DNA of 64,000 nt from Naasia sp. SYSU D00057 (GTDB taxonomy: Bacteria; Actinomycetota; Actinomycetes; Actinomycetales; Microbacteriaceae): the NCBI RefSeq assembly GCF_017916505.1, contig NZ_JAFMSZ010000001.1:124001-188000 (forward strand), given 5' to 3'. The notes below the pieces were generated by a model. The model saw only the letters and a program-made list of their open reading frames with translations. It was not told the origin of the DNA and made no database searches. Below, piece after piece: positions 10,628 to 23,158 of the stretch. Position 1 is the stretch's first letter. Each line of letters begins with the position of its first letter. The translations under genes and the position numbers were made by a program.

Positions 10628-11505
10628 AGCGCCCCGTCGGATTCGACGCGCCGCCGCCCCCGGCGGGGGAGCGGAAGCCGCCGCGCGAGCCGGGGGAGCC
10701 CCGGACCCGCCGTCCGCCGCGCTCGGCGGAGCCCACCGATGTGCGCTCTGCGGCGCGGCTGCTGCGCCAGGCCAGCAGGGACCGCCGGCGCGCCGAGAAG
10801 GCGGAGGTGCGGCGGTTCACGAGGCACAGCCGCCGGCGCCGCATCGCCGTGCTCACCGCGCTGGCCGTCGTCGCCGGCCTCGCCGGCATCATCGTCCTCG
10901 GCGCGTTCTCGCCGCTGTTCGCCCTGCGCACCATCGAGGTGCAGGGCGCGTCCCGCGTCGACGCGGCCCAGGTGACCGATGCGCTCTCCGGCGAGCTGGG
11001 CACCCCTCTGCCGCTCGTCGACGCGGGTGAGGTGCGCTCCGCCCTCGCCGAGTTCCCGCTCATCGAGAGCTACACCACCGAGAGCCGGCCGCCCGGCACG
11101 CTCGTGGTGCGCATCGTCGAGCGGACGCCCGTCGCCGTCCTCGCGACGAACCGGGGCTTCGAGCTCGTCGACTCGGCCGGCGTGCCGCTCGAGCGGGCGG
11201 ACGAGCGCATCGCCGGATTCCCGATCGTCGACCTGCAGGGCAAGACGGTCGACGACGTCCCCTTCACGGCGGCCGCCGAGGTGCTCGTGGCGCTGCCGGA
11301 CGAGCTCCGTGCCCAGGTGGACACCATCACCGCACGCACTCTCGACGACGTGTCGCTCGTCCTCGCCGGCGGGGAGCGCGTCGTCTGGGGGAGCGCGGCG
11401 GACTCGGTGCGCAAGGCACAGCACCTCACCGCGCTGCTGCAGCAGGCGCCGACCGACGTGACCGAGTACGACGTCTCCTCGCCCGGCGTGGGAATCCTCC
11501 GCTGA
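10624..11505 (+). CDS. ftsQ: Cell division protein FtsQ/DivIB
   Basis: FtsQ is a bitopic divisome protein that links early and late division proteins. The 293-residue product has a long basic, proline-rich cytoplasmic tail (1-73), one membrane helix (about 74-96), and an extracytoplasmic POTRA domain starting at [12 protein letters not shown] (about 99-110), followed by the FtsQ-type beta domain. The GTG start overlaps the murC stop by four bases, giving the conserved murC-ftsQ pair. No ftsA lies between ftsQ and ftsZ, as is normal for actinobacteria. Confidence 0.93.
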   Translation: MKRPVGFDAPPPPAGERKPPREPGEPRTRRPPRSAEPTDVRSAARLLRQASRDRRRAEKAEVRRFTRHSRRRRIAVLTALAVVAGLAGIIVLGAFSPLFALRTIEVQGASRVDAAQVTDALSGELGTPLPLVDAGEVRSALAEFPLIESYTTESRPPGTLVVRIVERTPVAVLATNRGFELVDSAGVPLERADERIAGFPIVDLQGKTVDDVPFTAAAEVLVALPDELRAQVDTITARTLDDVSLVLAGGERVVWGSAADSVRKAQHLTALLQQAPTDVTEYDVSSPGVGILR

Positions 11506-11661
11506 CCCTGGGAATCCGGTCAGACGCGGGCGACACGCGGCCCGCCTCCCGGACCCGACCGGTCCCGCGCGTACCGTCGAGCGCAGAAGAACTGCTTATC
11601 AGGCAGGACTTTAACCCTCAACAACACGTTTAAGCAATACCCATACCCGGTGGAGGACCCA

Positions 11662-12837
11662 GTGACCAACAACCAGAACTACCTGGCAGTTATCAAGGTC
11701 GTGGGCGTCGGTGGGGGCGGCGTCAACGCGGTGAACCGGATGATCGAGCTCGGGCTTCGCGGCGTCGAGTTCGTGGCCATCAACACCGACGCGCAGGCCC
11801 TCCTTCTCAGCGACGCCGACGTCAAGCTCGATGTGGGCCGTGAGCTCACCCGCGGCCTCGGCGCCGGCGCCGACCCCGAGGTCGGCCGCCGCGCGGCGGA
11901 GGACCACGCCGAGGAGATCGAGGAGGCGCTCGCGGGCGCCGACATGGTCTTCGTCACGGCCGGCGAGGGCGGCGGCACCGGCACCGGCGGCGCTCCCGTC
12001 GTGGCCCGCATCGCGAAGTCGATCGGCGCCCTCACCATCGGTGTCGTCACCAAGCCCTTCAGCTTCGAGGGCAAGCGCCGCCAGGCCCAGGCGGAGCGCG
12101 GCGTCGAGGCGCTGAAGAACGAGGTCGACACCCTCATCGTCGTCCCCAACGACCGGCTGCTCGAGATCAGCGACCGCGGCATCAGCATCATGGAGGCCTT
12201 CCAGACGGCCGACCAGGTGCTCCTCGCCGGTGTCCAGGGCATCACCGACCTGATCACCACCCCCGGCCTCATCAACCTCGACTTCGCGGACGTGAAGAGC
12301 GTCATGCAGGGCGCGGGCTCCGCGCTCATGGGCATCGGCTCGGCGCGGGGCGCCGACCGCGCGATCAAGGCGGCCGAGCTGGCCGTCGCGTCGCCGCTGC
12401 TCGAGGCGAGCATCGACGGCGCCCACGGCGTCCTGCTCTCCATCCAGGGCGGCTCGAACCTCGGCATCTTCGAGATCAACGACGCGGCGAAGCTCGTGCA
12501 GGAGGCCGTGCACCCGGAGGCGAACATCATCTTCGGTGCGGTCATCGACGACACCCTCGGCGACGAGGTGCGCGTCACCGTCATCGCCGCGGGCTTCGAC
12601 GGCGGCGAGCCGAACCCGCACCGCGAGAACCGGCGCAGCAACTTCGTCGACGCCGCGATCCCGGCCGCGGTGGGCGTCGGAGTCGGCGCCGCCGTCCCCA
12701 GCGTCTCGGAGGGCGCGACCGGCTCCCAGGAGTGGGCCGCGGTCGCCGAGGTGACCACGCTCACCCAGACGACGGACCTCGACCACGGCTACGACGAGGA
12801 CGACGACGACCTGGACATCCCCGACTTCCTCAAGTGA
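11662..12837 (+). CDS. ftsZ: Cell division GTPase FtsZ
   Basis: FtsZ is the tubulin-like GTPase that forms the Z-ring. From the GTG preceded by GGAGG the protein is 391 residues; a GTG 12 bases earlier has no such site. The GTP-binding region includes [14 protein letters not shown] near 14-27 and the tubulin loop GGGTGTG (103-109), and the T7 region [11 protein letters not shown] is present. After the linker, the extreme C-terminus is DLDIPDFLK, the conserved tail bound by SepF in organisms lacking FtsA. The upstream spacer of about 150 bases is AT-richer than its surroundings (TTTAAC and GTTTAAGC stretches) and probably carries the ftsZ promoter. It overlaps yggS by GTGA. Confidence 0.98.
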   Translation: MTNNQNYLAVIKVVGVGGGGVNAVNRMIELGLRGVEFVAINTDAQALLLSDADVKLDVGRELTRGLGAGADPEVGRRAAEDHAEEIEEALAGADMVFVTAGEGGGTGTGGAPVVARIAKSIGALTIGVVTKPFSFEGKRRQAQAERGVEALKNEVDTLIVVPNDRLLEISDRGISIMEAFQTADQVLLAGVQGITDLITTPGLINLDFADVKSVMQGAGSALMGIGSARGADRAIKAAELAVASPLLEASIDGAHGVLLSIQGGSNLGIFEINDAAKLVQEAVHPEANIIFGAVIDDTLGDEVRVTVIAAGFDGGEPNPHRENRRSNFVDAAIPAAVGVGVGAAVPSVSEGATGSQEWAAVAEVTTLTQTTDLDHGYDEDDDDLDIPDFLK

Positions 12838-13529
12838 GCCCCGACCTCGGCGAACGCCTCGCCGCCATCCGCGATCGGGTGGCGGCGGCGGCGCGCCGCA
12901 GCGGGCGGGAGCCGGCGGCGATCACCACCATCGTCGTCACGAAGTTCCAGCCGGTCGAGCTCGTGCGCGAGCTGCGCGAGCTCGGCGTCACGGACTTCGG
13001 CGAGAACCGGCACCAGGAGGCCCGTGAGAAGGCCGCCCTGGTCCCGGACGTGCACTGGCACTTCGTGGGCCAGCTGCAGGGCAAGAAGGCCCGTCAGGTG
13101 CGGGCCTACGCGTCCGTGATCCACTCCATCGACCGGGTGTCGCTCGTCGACACTCTCGACAGCCCCGGGGAGTCGGCCGACTCCTCCGCGGCACCCCCGA
13201 CCGTCGACGTCTTCGCCCAGGTGAACCTCACCGACGACCCGGGACGCGGGGGAGCGGCCCCCGCCGACCTCCCCGCCCTGGTGGAGCGCATCGAGGCCGC
13301 CCCCGGCCTGCGTCTCCTCGGTGTGATGGCCGTCGCTCCGCTCGGCGAGGAGCCGCGCGCGGCCTTCGCCCGGCTGCGCGGCATCGCCGACGAGGTGCGC
13401 CGCATCGCCCCCGGCGCGACCCGGATCTCCGCCGGGATGTCGGCGGATTTCGAGGACGCGATCGCCGAAGGGGCGACACACCTCCGCATCGGCACGGCAA
13501 TCACGGGCTCGCGCCCCGACCGCGCTTAA
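12834..13529 (+). CDS. PLP homeostasis protein (YggS/PLPBP family)
   Basis: This is a fold-type III pyridoxal-phosphate-binding protein of 231 residues, thought to buffer PLP. It has no established enzymatic reaction. The PLP lysine is in VVTKFQPVE, and [24 protein letters not shown], and the C-terminal [23 protein letters not shown] are all family signatures. It starts with GTG overlapping the ftsZ stop (GTGA). The position between ftsZ and sepF is the conserved arrangement in Gram-positive bacteria. Confidence 0.93.
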   Translation: MSPDLGERLAAIRDRVAAAARRSGREPAAITTIVVTKFQPVELVRELRELGVTDFGENRHQEAREKAALVPDVHWHFVGQLQGKKARQVRAYASVIHSIDRVSLVDTLDSPGESADSSAAPPTVDVFAQVNLTDDPGRGGAAPADLPALVERIEAAPGLRLLGVMAVAPLGEEPRAAFARLRGIADEVRRIAPGATRISAGMSADFEDAIAEGATHLRIGTAITGSRPDRA

Positions 13530-13563
13530 TCTCAGACAGAAGCCACCCCCGGAAAGGTTCGTC

Positions 13564-14025
13564 ATGACAAATCCGATCCGCAACGCGATGGTCTACCTCG
13601 GCCTCGCGGACGAGCAGGAGGACTACGAGGCGCCCGACGCGCCCGCGTCCCCCACCCAGCACGCCGCCCCCGCTGCGCCCGCCCCCGCGCGCGCCACGGT
13701 CACCGCGCTCCCGCGCCGCTCCGCCGTCCGGAGCGCCGCCCCGAGCGACATGAACGAGATCCTCACCGTTCACCCCCGCCAGTACAAGGACGCGCAGGCG
13801 ATCGCGGAGAGCTTCCGCGAGGGCGTGCCGGTCATCATCAACCTCTCGCAGATGAGCGAGGCGGACGCCCGTCGCCTCATCGACTTCGCGAGCGGCCTCT
13901 CGCAGGGCCTCTACGGCAAGATCGAGCGCGTCACCAACAAGGTGTTCCTGCTCTCGCCGGCGCACGTCGCCGTCTCCGGTGAGACCACGACGGCCGACGA
14001 GACGCACGCCGAGTTCACGGGCTGA
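13564..14025 (+). CDS. sepF: Cell division protein SepF
   Basis: SepF is a membrane-associated ring-forming protein that anchors FtsZ and substitutes for FtsA in actinobacteria. The 153-residue product starts with an amphipathic segment, [15 protein letters not shown], the probable membrane-binding helix. A disordered alanine- and proline-rich linker (about 20-60) follows. The globular SepF domain (about 65-143) contains [17 protein letters not shown] and [16 protein letters not shown] ribosome site precedes the ATG. A strong hairpin follows the stop. Confidence 0.95.
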   Translation: MTNPIRNAMVYLGLADEQEDYEAPDAPASPTQHAAPAAPAPARATVTALPRRSAVRSAAPSDMNEILTVHPRQYKDAQAIAESFREGVPVIINLSQMSEADARRLIDFASGLSQGLYGKIERVTNKVFLLSPAHVAVSGETTTADETHAEFTG

Positions 14026-14041
14026 GTCCTCGCAGTCCGCT

Positions 14042-14081
14042 GACGCGTCCCGGTGCCGCCCTTCGGCGCCCGGGGCGCGTC
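14042..14081 (+). terminator. Hairpin after sepF
   Basis: A GC-rich stem-loop with arms beginning GACGCG and ending CGCGTC, containing one bulge, lies 16 bases after the sepF stop. There is no clear U-tract, so it may terminate inefficiently. Confidence 0.5.
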
Positions 14082-14199
14082 GCCGTGTGCGGCCGGCGTT
14101 CGCCGCTCACCGCACCGAGGATGCCGATCCGCCCGCGCAATTCCCGGCCGCGTCGACGAAGCCGCCGGGATGGCGGTCGGCGGCGGCCCCGCGCCCTGG

Positions 14200-14205
14200 G
14201 AGAAT
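14200..14205 (+). promoter_or_regulatory. Candidate -10 of a leaderless yggT promoter
   Basis: GAGAAT ends six bases before the GTG start, the same spacing seen at murC, trpD and rnhA in this window. It is a weaker match to TANNNT than those. Confidence 0.3.
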
Positions 14206-14211
14206 GATCCG

Positions 14212-14523
14212 GTGACCTTCAGCCTGCTGGCCATCCTCGGACTCGTCCTGTACTTCGCGCTCCTCATCTACTTCTTCGTGATGTGGGCCCGCTTCGTGCT
14301 CGACCTCGTCCAGTCCGTGTCGCGCAGCTGGCGCCCCCGCGGAGCCGTCCTCGTGCTCGCCGAGGTCAGCTACACGGTCACCGACCCGCCCATCCGCTTC
14401 TTCCGCCGGCTCATCCCGCCGCTGCGGATCGGTCCCGTCGCGCTCGACTTCGGCTGGAGCATCACGATGCTCCTCGTGCTCATCGGCATGTACGTCGCGT
14501 CCAGCCTGTCGCGCTTCGGCTGA
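14212..14523 (+). CDS. YggT family membrane protein
   Basis: This small integral membrane protein of 103 residues sits in the conserved position between sepF and divIVA. Two hydrophobic segments flank a polar middle containing SYTVTDPPIRFFRRLIPP, the YggT family signature. No biochemical function is established; conserved linkage to division genes suggests a role at the septum or in membrane organisation. The GTG start puts the first membrane helix at residues 2-27, and longer in-frame extensions would lie in the spacer after sepF. Confidence 0.88.
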   Translation: MTFSLLAILGLVLYFALLIYFFVMWARFVLDLVQSVSRSWRPRGAVLVLAEVSYTVTDPPIRFFRRLIPPLRIGPVALDFGWSITMLLVLIGMYVASSLSRFG

Positions 14524-14552
14524 TCCCCGCTCCGGCTATCGTGATCTTGCGA

Positions 14553-14607
14553 AACGTGTCCCTCGTTCGGGGCTGATCCCCTCGATCGCCGCTAGCGTGG
14601 ACACGTT
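14553..14607. promoter_or_regulatory. Inverted repeat in the divIVA promoter region
   Basis: AACGTGTCC (14553-14561) and its exact complement GGACACGTT (14599-14607) are separated by 37 bases. The right arm overlaps the region just after TAGCGT (14593-14598), a candidate -10 for divIVA. It could be a paired operator or an mRNA leader stem; the sequence alone does not decide. Confidence 0.4.
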
Positions 14608-14648
14608 CCCCTCAACCGTTCCCAGAGTTCCCTCGAAGGTGGCACAGC

Positions 14649-15338
14649 ATGGCCCTCACCCCCGAAGACGTCGTCAACAAAAGGTTCCAGCCGACCAAGT
14701 TCCGGGAGGGCTACGACCAGGACGAGGTCGACGACTTCCTCGATGAGGTCGTGGTGGAGCTGCGCCGTCTCGGCCAGGAGAACGAGGACCTCCGCCAGCG
14801 CCTGATCGCGAGCGAGTCGCGCATCGCCGAGCTGCAGCGCAGCGGCGGCGGCGTGTCCGCGGCTCCCGCCCCCGCTCCGGCCCCGGCCGCCGAGCAGGCG
14901 CCGGCCCCGCAGCCGCAGCCGCAGGGACTGTCGTACCCGTCGGCGGCGACCGTCGACGCCAGCGCGATCGACCCCTCGAACACCAACAACCTCCTCCAGC
15001 TGGCGCGCCGCCTGCACGAGGAGCACGTCCGCGAGGGCATCGAGAAGCGCGACGCGCTCATCGCCGAGGGCCACGCCACCGCAGCGCGCGTCGTGGCCGA
15101 GGCCGAGGCGAAGCAGCGCTCCCAGATCTCGTCGCTCGACCAGGAGCGCGCGCTCCTCGAGCACCGCATCGACGAGCTCCGCACCTTCGAGCGGGAGTAC
15201 CGCCAGAAGCTGAAGGGCTACATCGAGGGCCAGCTCCGCGAGCTCGACGCGTCGAACATCGTGAGCAACGGCACCGGCAACTACGGCAACCTCAACGCGA
15301 GCCAGCCGCAGGCGTTCCAGGCCTTTGGCGGCGTCTGA
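14649..15338 (+). CDS. divIVA: Polar growth protein DivIVA/Wag31
   Basis: DivIVA (Wag31/Ag84) binds curved membrane at cell poles and directs apical wall growth in actinobacteria. The 229-residue product has the conserved N-terminal lipid-binding domain (1-60) with LTPEDVVNKRF and YDQDEVDDFLDEV, followed by a coiled coil. An alanine-, proline- and glutamine-rich linker (about 72-100) precedes a second long coiled coil (about 115-205). The ATG is preceded by GAAGGTGG. The 3' end overlaps the only conventional start of lspA. Confidence 0.96.
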   Translation: MALTPEDVVNKRFQPTKFREGYDQDEVDDFLDEVVVELRRLGQENEDLRQRLIASESRIAELQRSGGGVSAAPAPAPAPAAEQAPAPQPQPQGLSYPSAATVDASAIDPSNTNNLLQLARRLHEEHVREGIEKRDALIAEGHATAARVVAEAEAKQRSQISSLDQERALLEHRIDELRTFEREYRQKLKGYIEGQLRELDASNIVSNGTGNYGNLNASQPQAFQAFGGV

Positions 15339-15939
15339 CCGAGAAGCAGGGGGGCCCGCCGACGGCATTGCCGGCGGCGGGCCGCTTCCTGTTCCGGGGC
15401 GCCCGCGCGTCAGCGCGCGTGCCCTCGCACTGCTCGCCGCGGTCGCGGTGGTCGTCTTCGCCGCCGACCAGCTGTCGAAGCTGTGGGTGGTCACGAACCT
15501 CACCCCGTTCGAGTCGGTGCCCGTGCTCGGCGAGGTCCTGCAGTTCTACTTCGTGAGGAACCCCGGCGCGGCGTTCTCGCTCGCGAGCGGATCCACCTGG
15601 ATCTTCTCGATCATCGCCGCAACCGTCACCGTCTTCATCATCTGGTTCGCCAGGCGGATCCGCTCCCGCGGCTGGGCCGTGCTCTTCGGCATGCTGCTCG
15701 GCGGCACTCTCGGCAACCTCACCGACCGGCTCTTCCGCGAGCCCGGTTTCGGGGTCGGCCACGTCGTCGACTTCCTGTCGGTGTGGGGCTTCCCCGCGAT
15801 CTTCAACCTCGCCGACGTCGCCATCGTCTCGAGCATGGGGCTGTTCCTGCTGCTCACCCTGCGCGGCACAGGACTCGACGGCTCCCGCTCGCCGCGCCAT
15901 CCCGCGGGCTCGGAGAGCACCCCCGAGATCAATGGCTGA
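15325..15939 (+). CDS. lspA: Lipoprotein signal peptidase LspA
   Basis: LspA is the aspartyl membrane peptidase that removes signal peptides from diacylated prolipoproteins. Four hydrophobic segments are visible. The two catalytic aspartates are in GNLTDRLF (D134) and FNLADVAI (D164), numbered from the TTG start. The start is uncertain: the TTG inside the divIVA end is the only conventional codon upstream of the first helix, and it gives a 30-residue glycine- and proline-rich extension encoded across a hairpin. The true start may be a rarer codon downstream. It overlaps rluD by eight bases. Substrates in this window include CtaC and the lipoprotein near 55 kb. Confidence 0.9.
   Translation: MAASDREAGGPADGIAGGGPLPVPGRPRVSARALALLAAVAVVVFAADQLSKLWVVTNLTPFESVPVLGEVLQFYFVRNPGAAFSLASGSTWIFSIIAATVTVFIIWFARRIRSRGWAVLFGMLLGGTLGNLTDRLFREPGFGVGHVVDFLSVWGFPAIFNLADVAIVSSMGLFLLLTLRGTGLDGSRSPRHPAGSESTPEING
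15343..15388 (+). terminator. Hairpin after divIVA, inside the lspA 5' end
   Basis: GGCCCGCCG (15353-15361) pairs with CGGCGGGCC (15375-15383), and outer GAAGC pairs with GCTTC. A five-base bulge occurs on the left arm. It follows the divIVA stop by four bases and is followed by CTTCCTGTT. It may attenuate or process the divIVA-lspA transcript. Confidence 0.45.
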
Positions 15940-16855
15940 GAGCAGGAGTCTTCCGGTCCCGGACGGCCTCGACGGCGAGCGCGTCGACGCCGCTCTCGCG
16001 AAGCTGCTGGGCTTCTCCCGCACAGCGGCCGCCGACATCGCGCGCGCCGGCGGCGTCCGCCTCGACGGACGGGTCCTCGACAAGTCGGACCGCCTCTCCG
16101 CCGGCGGCTGGCTCGAGGTGGAGTGGGAGGACCGCGCCCCGGTCGCGATCGAGCCGATCGCGGTCCCGGAGCTCGGGATCATCCACGACGACGACGATCT
16201 CGTGGTGGTCGACAAGCCGGTCGGGGTCGCGGCGCATCCGTCGCCCGGGTGGCAGGGGCCGACCGTCGTCGGCGCCCTCGCGGCTGCCGGCTACCGCATC
16301 AGCACCTCGGGTGCGGCCGAGCGGGCGGGCGTCGTCCACCGGCTGGACGCGGGCACGAGCGGGCTGATGGTCGTCGCGAAGAGCGAGCACGCCTACACCG
16401 CCCTCAAGCGCGCCTTCAAGGAGCGCGAGGTCGACAAGATCTACCACGCGGTCGTGCAGGGGCATCCGGACCCGCTCGCGGGCACCATCGACGCCCCGAT
16501 CGGCCGCCACCCGCGCTCCGACTGGAAGTTCGCGGTGACCGCCGAGGGCAAGCCGTCGGTGACCCACTACGAGACGCTGGAGGCGTTCCCGTCGGCGTCG
16601 CTGCTCGAGGTGCACCTCGAGACGGGCCGCACGCACCAGATCCGGGTGCACATGGCGGCGCAGCGGCATCCGTGCGTCGGCGACACCATGTACGGCGCCG
16701 ACCCGGTCCTGTCGGCGCGGCTCGGCCTCACCCGCCAGTGGCTGCACGCCGTCCGCCTCGGCTTCCGCCACCCGTCGACCGGCCAGCCGGTCGAGTTCGA
16801 GAGCGGCTACCCCGCCGACCTGCAGCGCGCGCTCGACGTCCTCGACGCCGCGTAG
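15932..16855 (+). CDS. RluD-family pseudouridine synthase
   Basis: This enzyme isomerises uridines in RNA, most likely 23S rRNA. The 307-residue product has an N-terminal S4 RNA-binding domain (about 13-80) with [19 protein letters not shown]. The catalytic domain contains [17 protein letters not shown] with the catalytic aspartate D139, and later [13 protein letters not shown]. The ATG overlaps lspA by eight bases, giving the common lspA-rluD pair. The exact target uridines cannot be assigned from sequence. Confidence 0.92.
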   Translation: MAESRSLPVPDGLDGERVDAALAKLLGFSRTAAADIARAGGVRLDGRVLDKSDRLSAGGWLEVEWEDRAPVAIEPIAVPELGIIHDDDDLVVVDKPVGVAAHPSPGWQGPTVVGALAAAGYRISTSGAAERAGVVHRLDAGTSGLMVVAKSEHAYTALKRAFKEREVDKIYHAVVQGHPDPLAGTIDAPIGRHPRSDWKFAVTAEGKPSVTHYETLEAFPSASLLEVHLETGRTHQIRVHMAAQRHPCVGDTMYGADPVLSARLGLTRQWLHAVRLGFRHPSTGQPVEFESGYPADLQRALDVLDAA

Positions 16856-16861
16856 CCGCCG

Positions 16862-16927
16862 TTCCGCGGGTCGTGCGGACAAACGCGGCTGGTAGACCGT
16901 CGCAAGTTGTCCGCATGACCCGCGGAA
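16862..16927. repeat. Palindromic intergenic element E (66 bases)
   Basis: Arms of 21 bases (16862-16882 and 16907-16927) are inverted copies with a single mismatch, starting TTCCGCGGGTC. Weaker complementarity continues inward around GCGGACAA. It lies between rluD and dnaE, both on the + strand. There is no U-tract. Confidence 0.7.
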
Positions 16928-17095
16928 GCGCGTGTTGCAGCCGTGCGAGCGTCGGGTCCCGGCTCGCTTCACCCGTCCGGTGCGTCGCCGACGCGGTGTC
17001 GGCGGGCCTGCTTAGACTGCTGGCACCCCGCCCCGTGAAGCCCTTCGCCCACCCGGCAGCGCTTCCCTGAACACCCCCGGAAGGCAGGCAGCTTC

Positions 17096-20608
<3,513 letters not shown>

Positions 20609-20644
20609 CCGAGCGGCTCGCTGTCGGCCGCGCGTCTCGGGCGA

Positions 20645-21145
20645 TCAGTCCAGGGGGCGCGGGGCGTGGTAGGCGCGCTCGTGGTAGAGCAGCGGGGCGT
20701 CGTCCTCGCCGAGGGCGCCCTGCTCGATCTGCACCACCACGACGGCCGCCCCGGCGACGGGCACGCGCTCCACGATGCGGCCGATCATCCAGGCGGTCGC
20801 GTCGTCGATGATGGGCAGCCCGAGCGGCCCCTCGCGCCAGTGGTCGCCGTCGAAGCGGGAGACGGCAGGGCCGGAGAGCCGGCGGGCCGCCTCCCGGTTG
20901 CGGGCGCCGAGCATCGAGATGGCGACGTGCTCGGAGGCCTCGATGGCGGGCCAGGTGCTCGCGGTCCTCGCCATGTTGAAGGTGGCGAGCGGCGGCACCG
21001 CGGCGAGCGAGGCGAGCGAGGTGGCGGTGAAGCCGACGGGGGCGCCCGAGGCGCTGCGCGCGGTCACCACCGCGACGCCGGCGGCGTGCCGGCGGAACGC
21101 CTGCTTGAAGGCCGCCAGGTCGTCGGCCGTGAACATCTCCACCAT
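20645..21145 (-). CDS. Flavin reductase-like FMN-binding protein
   Basis: This 166-residue protein belongs to the flavin reductase (HpaC/split-barrel) family. These are usually NAD(P)H:flavin oxidoreductases that feed reduced flavin to a monooxygenase. Visible family features are FRRHAAGVAVVTA near the N-terminus, PVGFTATSLASLAAVPPLATFN for FMN binding, and the C-terminal YHERAYHAP. No partner monooxygenase is adjacent, so the substrate is unknown. It is divergent from hisD with a spacer of about 100 bases. Confidence 0.85.
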   Translation of the reverse strand: MVEMFTADDLAAFKQAFRRHAAGVAVVTARSASGAPVGFTATSLASLAAVPPLATFNMARTASTWPAIEASEHVAISMLGARNREAARRLSGPAVSRFDGDHWREGPLGLPIIDDATAWMIGRIVERVPVAGAAVVVVQIEQGALGEDDAPLLYHERAYHAPRPLD

Positions 21146-21225
21146 CGCTAGGGCAACTCCTCCCGTCCGTCACCCTATTCCGTGCGCCCCCGTCGCCCGC
21201 CTCAGGACGCCCCCCGCGCGGCCGG

Positions 21226-21231
21226 TAGACT
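21226..21231 (+). promoter_or_regulatory. Candidate -10 of a leaderless hisD promoter
   Basis: TAGACT is followed by eight bases and then a GTG immediately joined to the hisD ATG (GTGATG). No Shine-Dalgarno sequence is present, so a leaderless transcript is likely. Confidence 0.5.
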
Positions 21232-21242
21232 GGCCCGCCGTG

Positions 21243-22550
21243 ATGCAGCTCGTCGATCTCCGCGGCCGTCGGCCCGCCCGCTCCGAGCTGCTGGAGCTCG
21301 TCCCGCGCCCCGAGGTGGATCCGGTCCGTGCGTCCGCCGCGGCCGCCGAGCTCGTCGACGCGGTGCGGGAGCGCGGCGAGGACGCCCTCCTCGAGCAGGC
21401 GGAGCGCTTCGACGGGGTCCGCCCGCCCGCCGTCCGTGTGCCGGCGCAGGAGATCGCCGCCGCCGTCGACGGCCTTCCGCCGGCCGTGCGCGACGCGCTC
21501 GAGACCGCGATCGACCGGGTGCGTCGCGCGAGCGCCGCCCAGGTGCCCGCCGGGAGCACCACCGTGATCGAGGACGGCGCCGAGATCGAGCAGCGCTGGC
21601 AGCCGGTCGGCCGCGTGGGCCTCTACGTGCCGGGCGGCAAGGCCGTCTACCCGTCGAGCGTGGTGATGAACGCCGTGCCCGCCCAGGTCGCCGGCGTCGC
21701 CTCGCTCGCCGTCGCCTCGCCCCCGCAGTCGGCGTTCGGCGGCCGGGTGCACCCGACGATCCTCGGCGCCGCGGGACTGCTCGGCATCGACGAGGTCTAC
21801 GCGATGGGGGGTGCCGGCGCGATCGGCGCGCTGGCGTACGGCGTCCGCGGCCTCAGCCTCGAGCCGGTCGACGTGATCACCGGCCCGGGCAACGTGTTCG
21901 TCGCCGCTGCGAAGCGCCTGGTGCAGGGCCGCGTCGGCATCGACTCCGAGGCGGGACCGACGGAGATCCTGGTGATCGCCGACGGCTCGGCGGACCCCAC
22001 GTACGTCGCCGCCGACCTCATCAGCCAGGCGGAGCACGACGAGCTCGCCGCGGCGCTCCTCGTGACCGACTCGCCCGAGCTCGCCGGCGCTGTCGCCGAG
22101 CGCCTCCCGGCGATGGCCGACGCCACCCTCTCCGCCGAGCGCGTGCGCACGTCCCTCGCCGGCCGGCAGTCCGCGGTCGTCCTCGTCGACGACCTCGCCG
22201 CCGCGGCCGCGTTCAGCAACGCGTACGCGCCCGAGCACCTCGAAATCATCACCGCCGAGCCCGACGCCGTCCTGGCCTCGATCACCGACGCCGGCGTCGT
22301 CTTCGTCGGGGCGACGGCGCCCGTCAGCCTCGGCGACTACCTGGCCGGCTCCAACCACGTCCTGCCGACCGGCGGCACCGCACGATTCTCGTCCGGCCTC
22401 GGCGCGCACACCTTCCTGCGGCCGCAGCAGATCGTCCGCTACTCGCGGGAGGCGCTCGAGCGCTCCTCGGCGCGGATCGTCGCTCTGGCCGAGGAGGAGG
22501 GGCTGCCCGCGCACGGCGAGGCCGTCACGGCGCGCTTCGCCCGCGCCTGA
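21243..22550 (+). CDS. hisD: Histidinol dehydrogenase HisD
   Basis: HisD performs the last two steps of histidine synthesis, oxidising L-histidinol to L-histidine with two NAD+. The 435-residue protein carries YVPGGKAVYPSSVVMNAVPA, AGPTEILVIAD, the zinc- and substrate-binding QAEHDE (262-267), GSNHVLPTGGTARF, and the late glutamate/histidine region EEEGLPAHGEAV. ATG and the adjacent upstream GTG are both possible starts. It stands alone here, with no other his genes following. NrdR starts 36 bases after the stop from its own TAGCCT element. Confidence 0.96.
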   Translation: MQLVDLRGRRPARSELLELVPRPEVDPVRASAAAAELVDAVRERGEDALLEQAERFDGVRPPAVRVPAQEIAAAVDGLPPAVRDALETAIDRVRRASAAQVPAGSTTVIEDGAEIEQRWQPVGRVGLYVPGGKAVYPSSVVMNAVPAQVAGVASLAVASPPQSAFGGRVHPTILGAAGLLGIDEVYAMGGAGAIGALAYGVRGLSLEPVDVITGPGNVFVAAAKRLVQGRVGIDSEAGPTEILVIADGSADPTYVAADLISQAEHDELAAALLVTDSPELAGAVAERLPAMADATLSAERVRTSLAGRQSAVVLVDDLAAAAAFSNAYAPEHLEIITAEPDAVLASITDAGVVFVGATAPVSLGDYLAGSNHVLPTGGTARFSSGLGAHTFLRPQQIVRYSREALERSSARIVALAEEEGLPAHGEAVTARFARA

Positions 22551-22586
22551 CTCCCGCCCAGGTCCGCTCGATAGCCTGGAGGCACC

Positions 22587-23072
22587 ATGCACTGCCCCTT
22601 CTGCCGCAACCACGACACCAAGGTCGTCGACTCCCGCGTGAGCGACGACGGGCTCAGCATCCGGCGCCGCCGGCAGTGCCCCAACTGCGGACGCCGCTTC
22701 AGCACGACGGAGACCGCGAGCCTCAACGTGATCAAGCGGAACGGCGTGCTCGAGCCGTTCAGTCGCGAGAAGGTCGTCTCCGGCGTGCGCAAGGCATGCC
22801 AGGGCCGGCCGGTCACGGACACCGACCTCGCGATGCTCGCCCAGCGGGTGGAGGAGACCATCCGCGCGACCGGGGCTTCCCAGGTGGAGGCGAACGACAT
22901 CGGGCTCGCGATCCTGCCGCCGCTGCGGGAGCTCGACGAGGTCGCGTACCTCCGCTTCGCGAGCGTCTATCAGGGCTTCGACTCGCTCGACGACTTCGAG
23001 GCGGCCATCGCGCTCCTCCGCGTCGAGAACGGCGCGGCGCGCAAGGCGCAGCCGGCCGAGCCCGCGAACTAG
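22587..23072 (+). CDS. nrdR: Transcriptional repressor NrdR
   Basis: NrdR represses ribonucleotide reductase operons in response to bound ATP or dATP. The 161-residue product has the zinc ribbon with C3, C6, C31 and C34 and the signature [15 protein letters not shown], followed by an ATP-cone domain (about 47-137) starting [17 protein letters not shown]. It has the standard family length. TAGCCT (22572-22577) ends nine bases before the ATG, and GGAGG overlaps that interval, so either a leaderless or a very short leader mRNA is possible. Confidence 0.96.
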   Translation: MHCPFCRNHDTKVVDSRVSDDGLSIRRRRQCPNCGRRFSTTETASLNVIKRNGVLEPFSREKVVSGVRKACQGRPVTDTDLAMLAQRVEETIRATGASQVEANDIGLAILPPLRELDEVAYLRFASVYQGFDSLDDFEAAIALLRVENGAARKAQPAEPAN

Positions 23073-23158
23073 GCCGGGCGCGGGGGAGCGTCAACCCCCT
23101 GCGCGCCTCCGGTCCTTCCCCGTTGGATGGAAGACGTCCACACAACGGAAGGATCAGC

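Noticed and set aside
20775-21242. N-terminal extension of the hisD reading frame
   Set aside because: It runs antisense through the flavin reductase gene. HisD has its normal length from the ATG at 21243.
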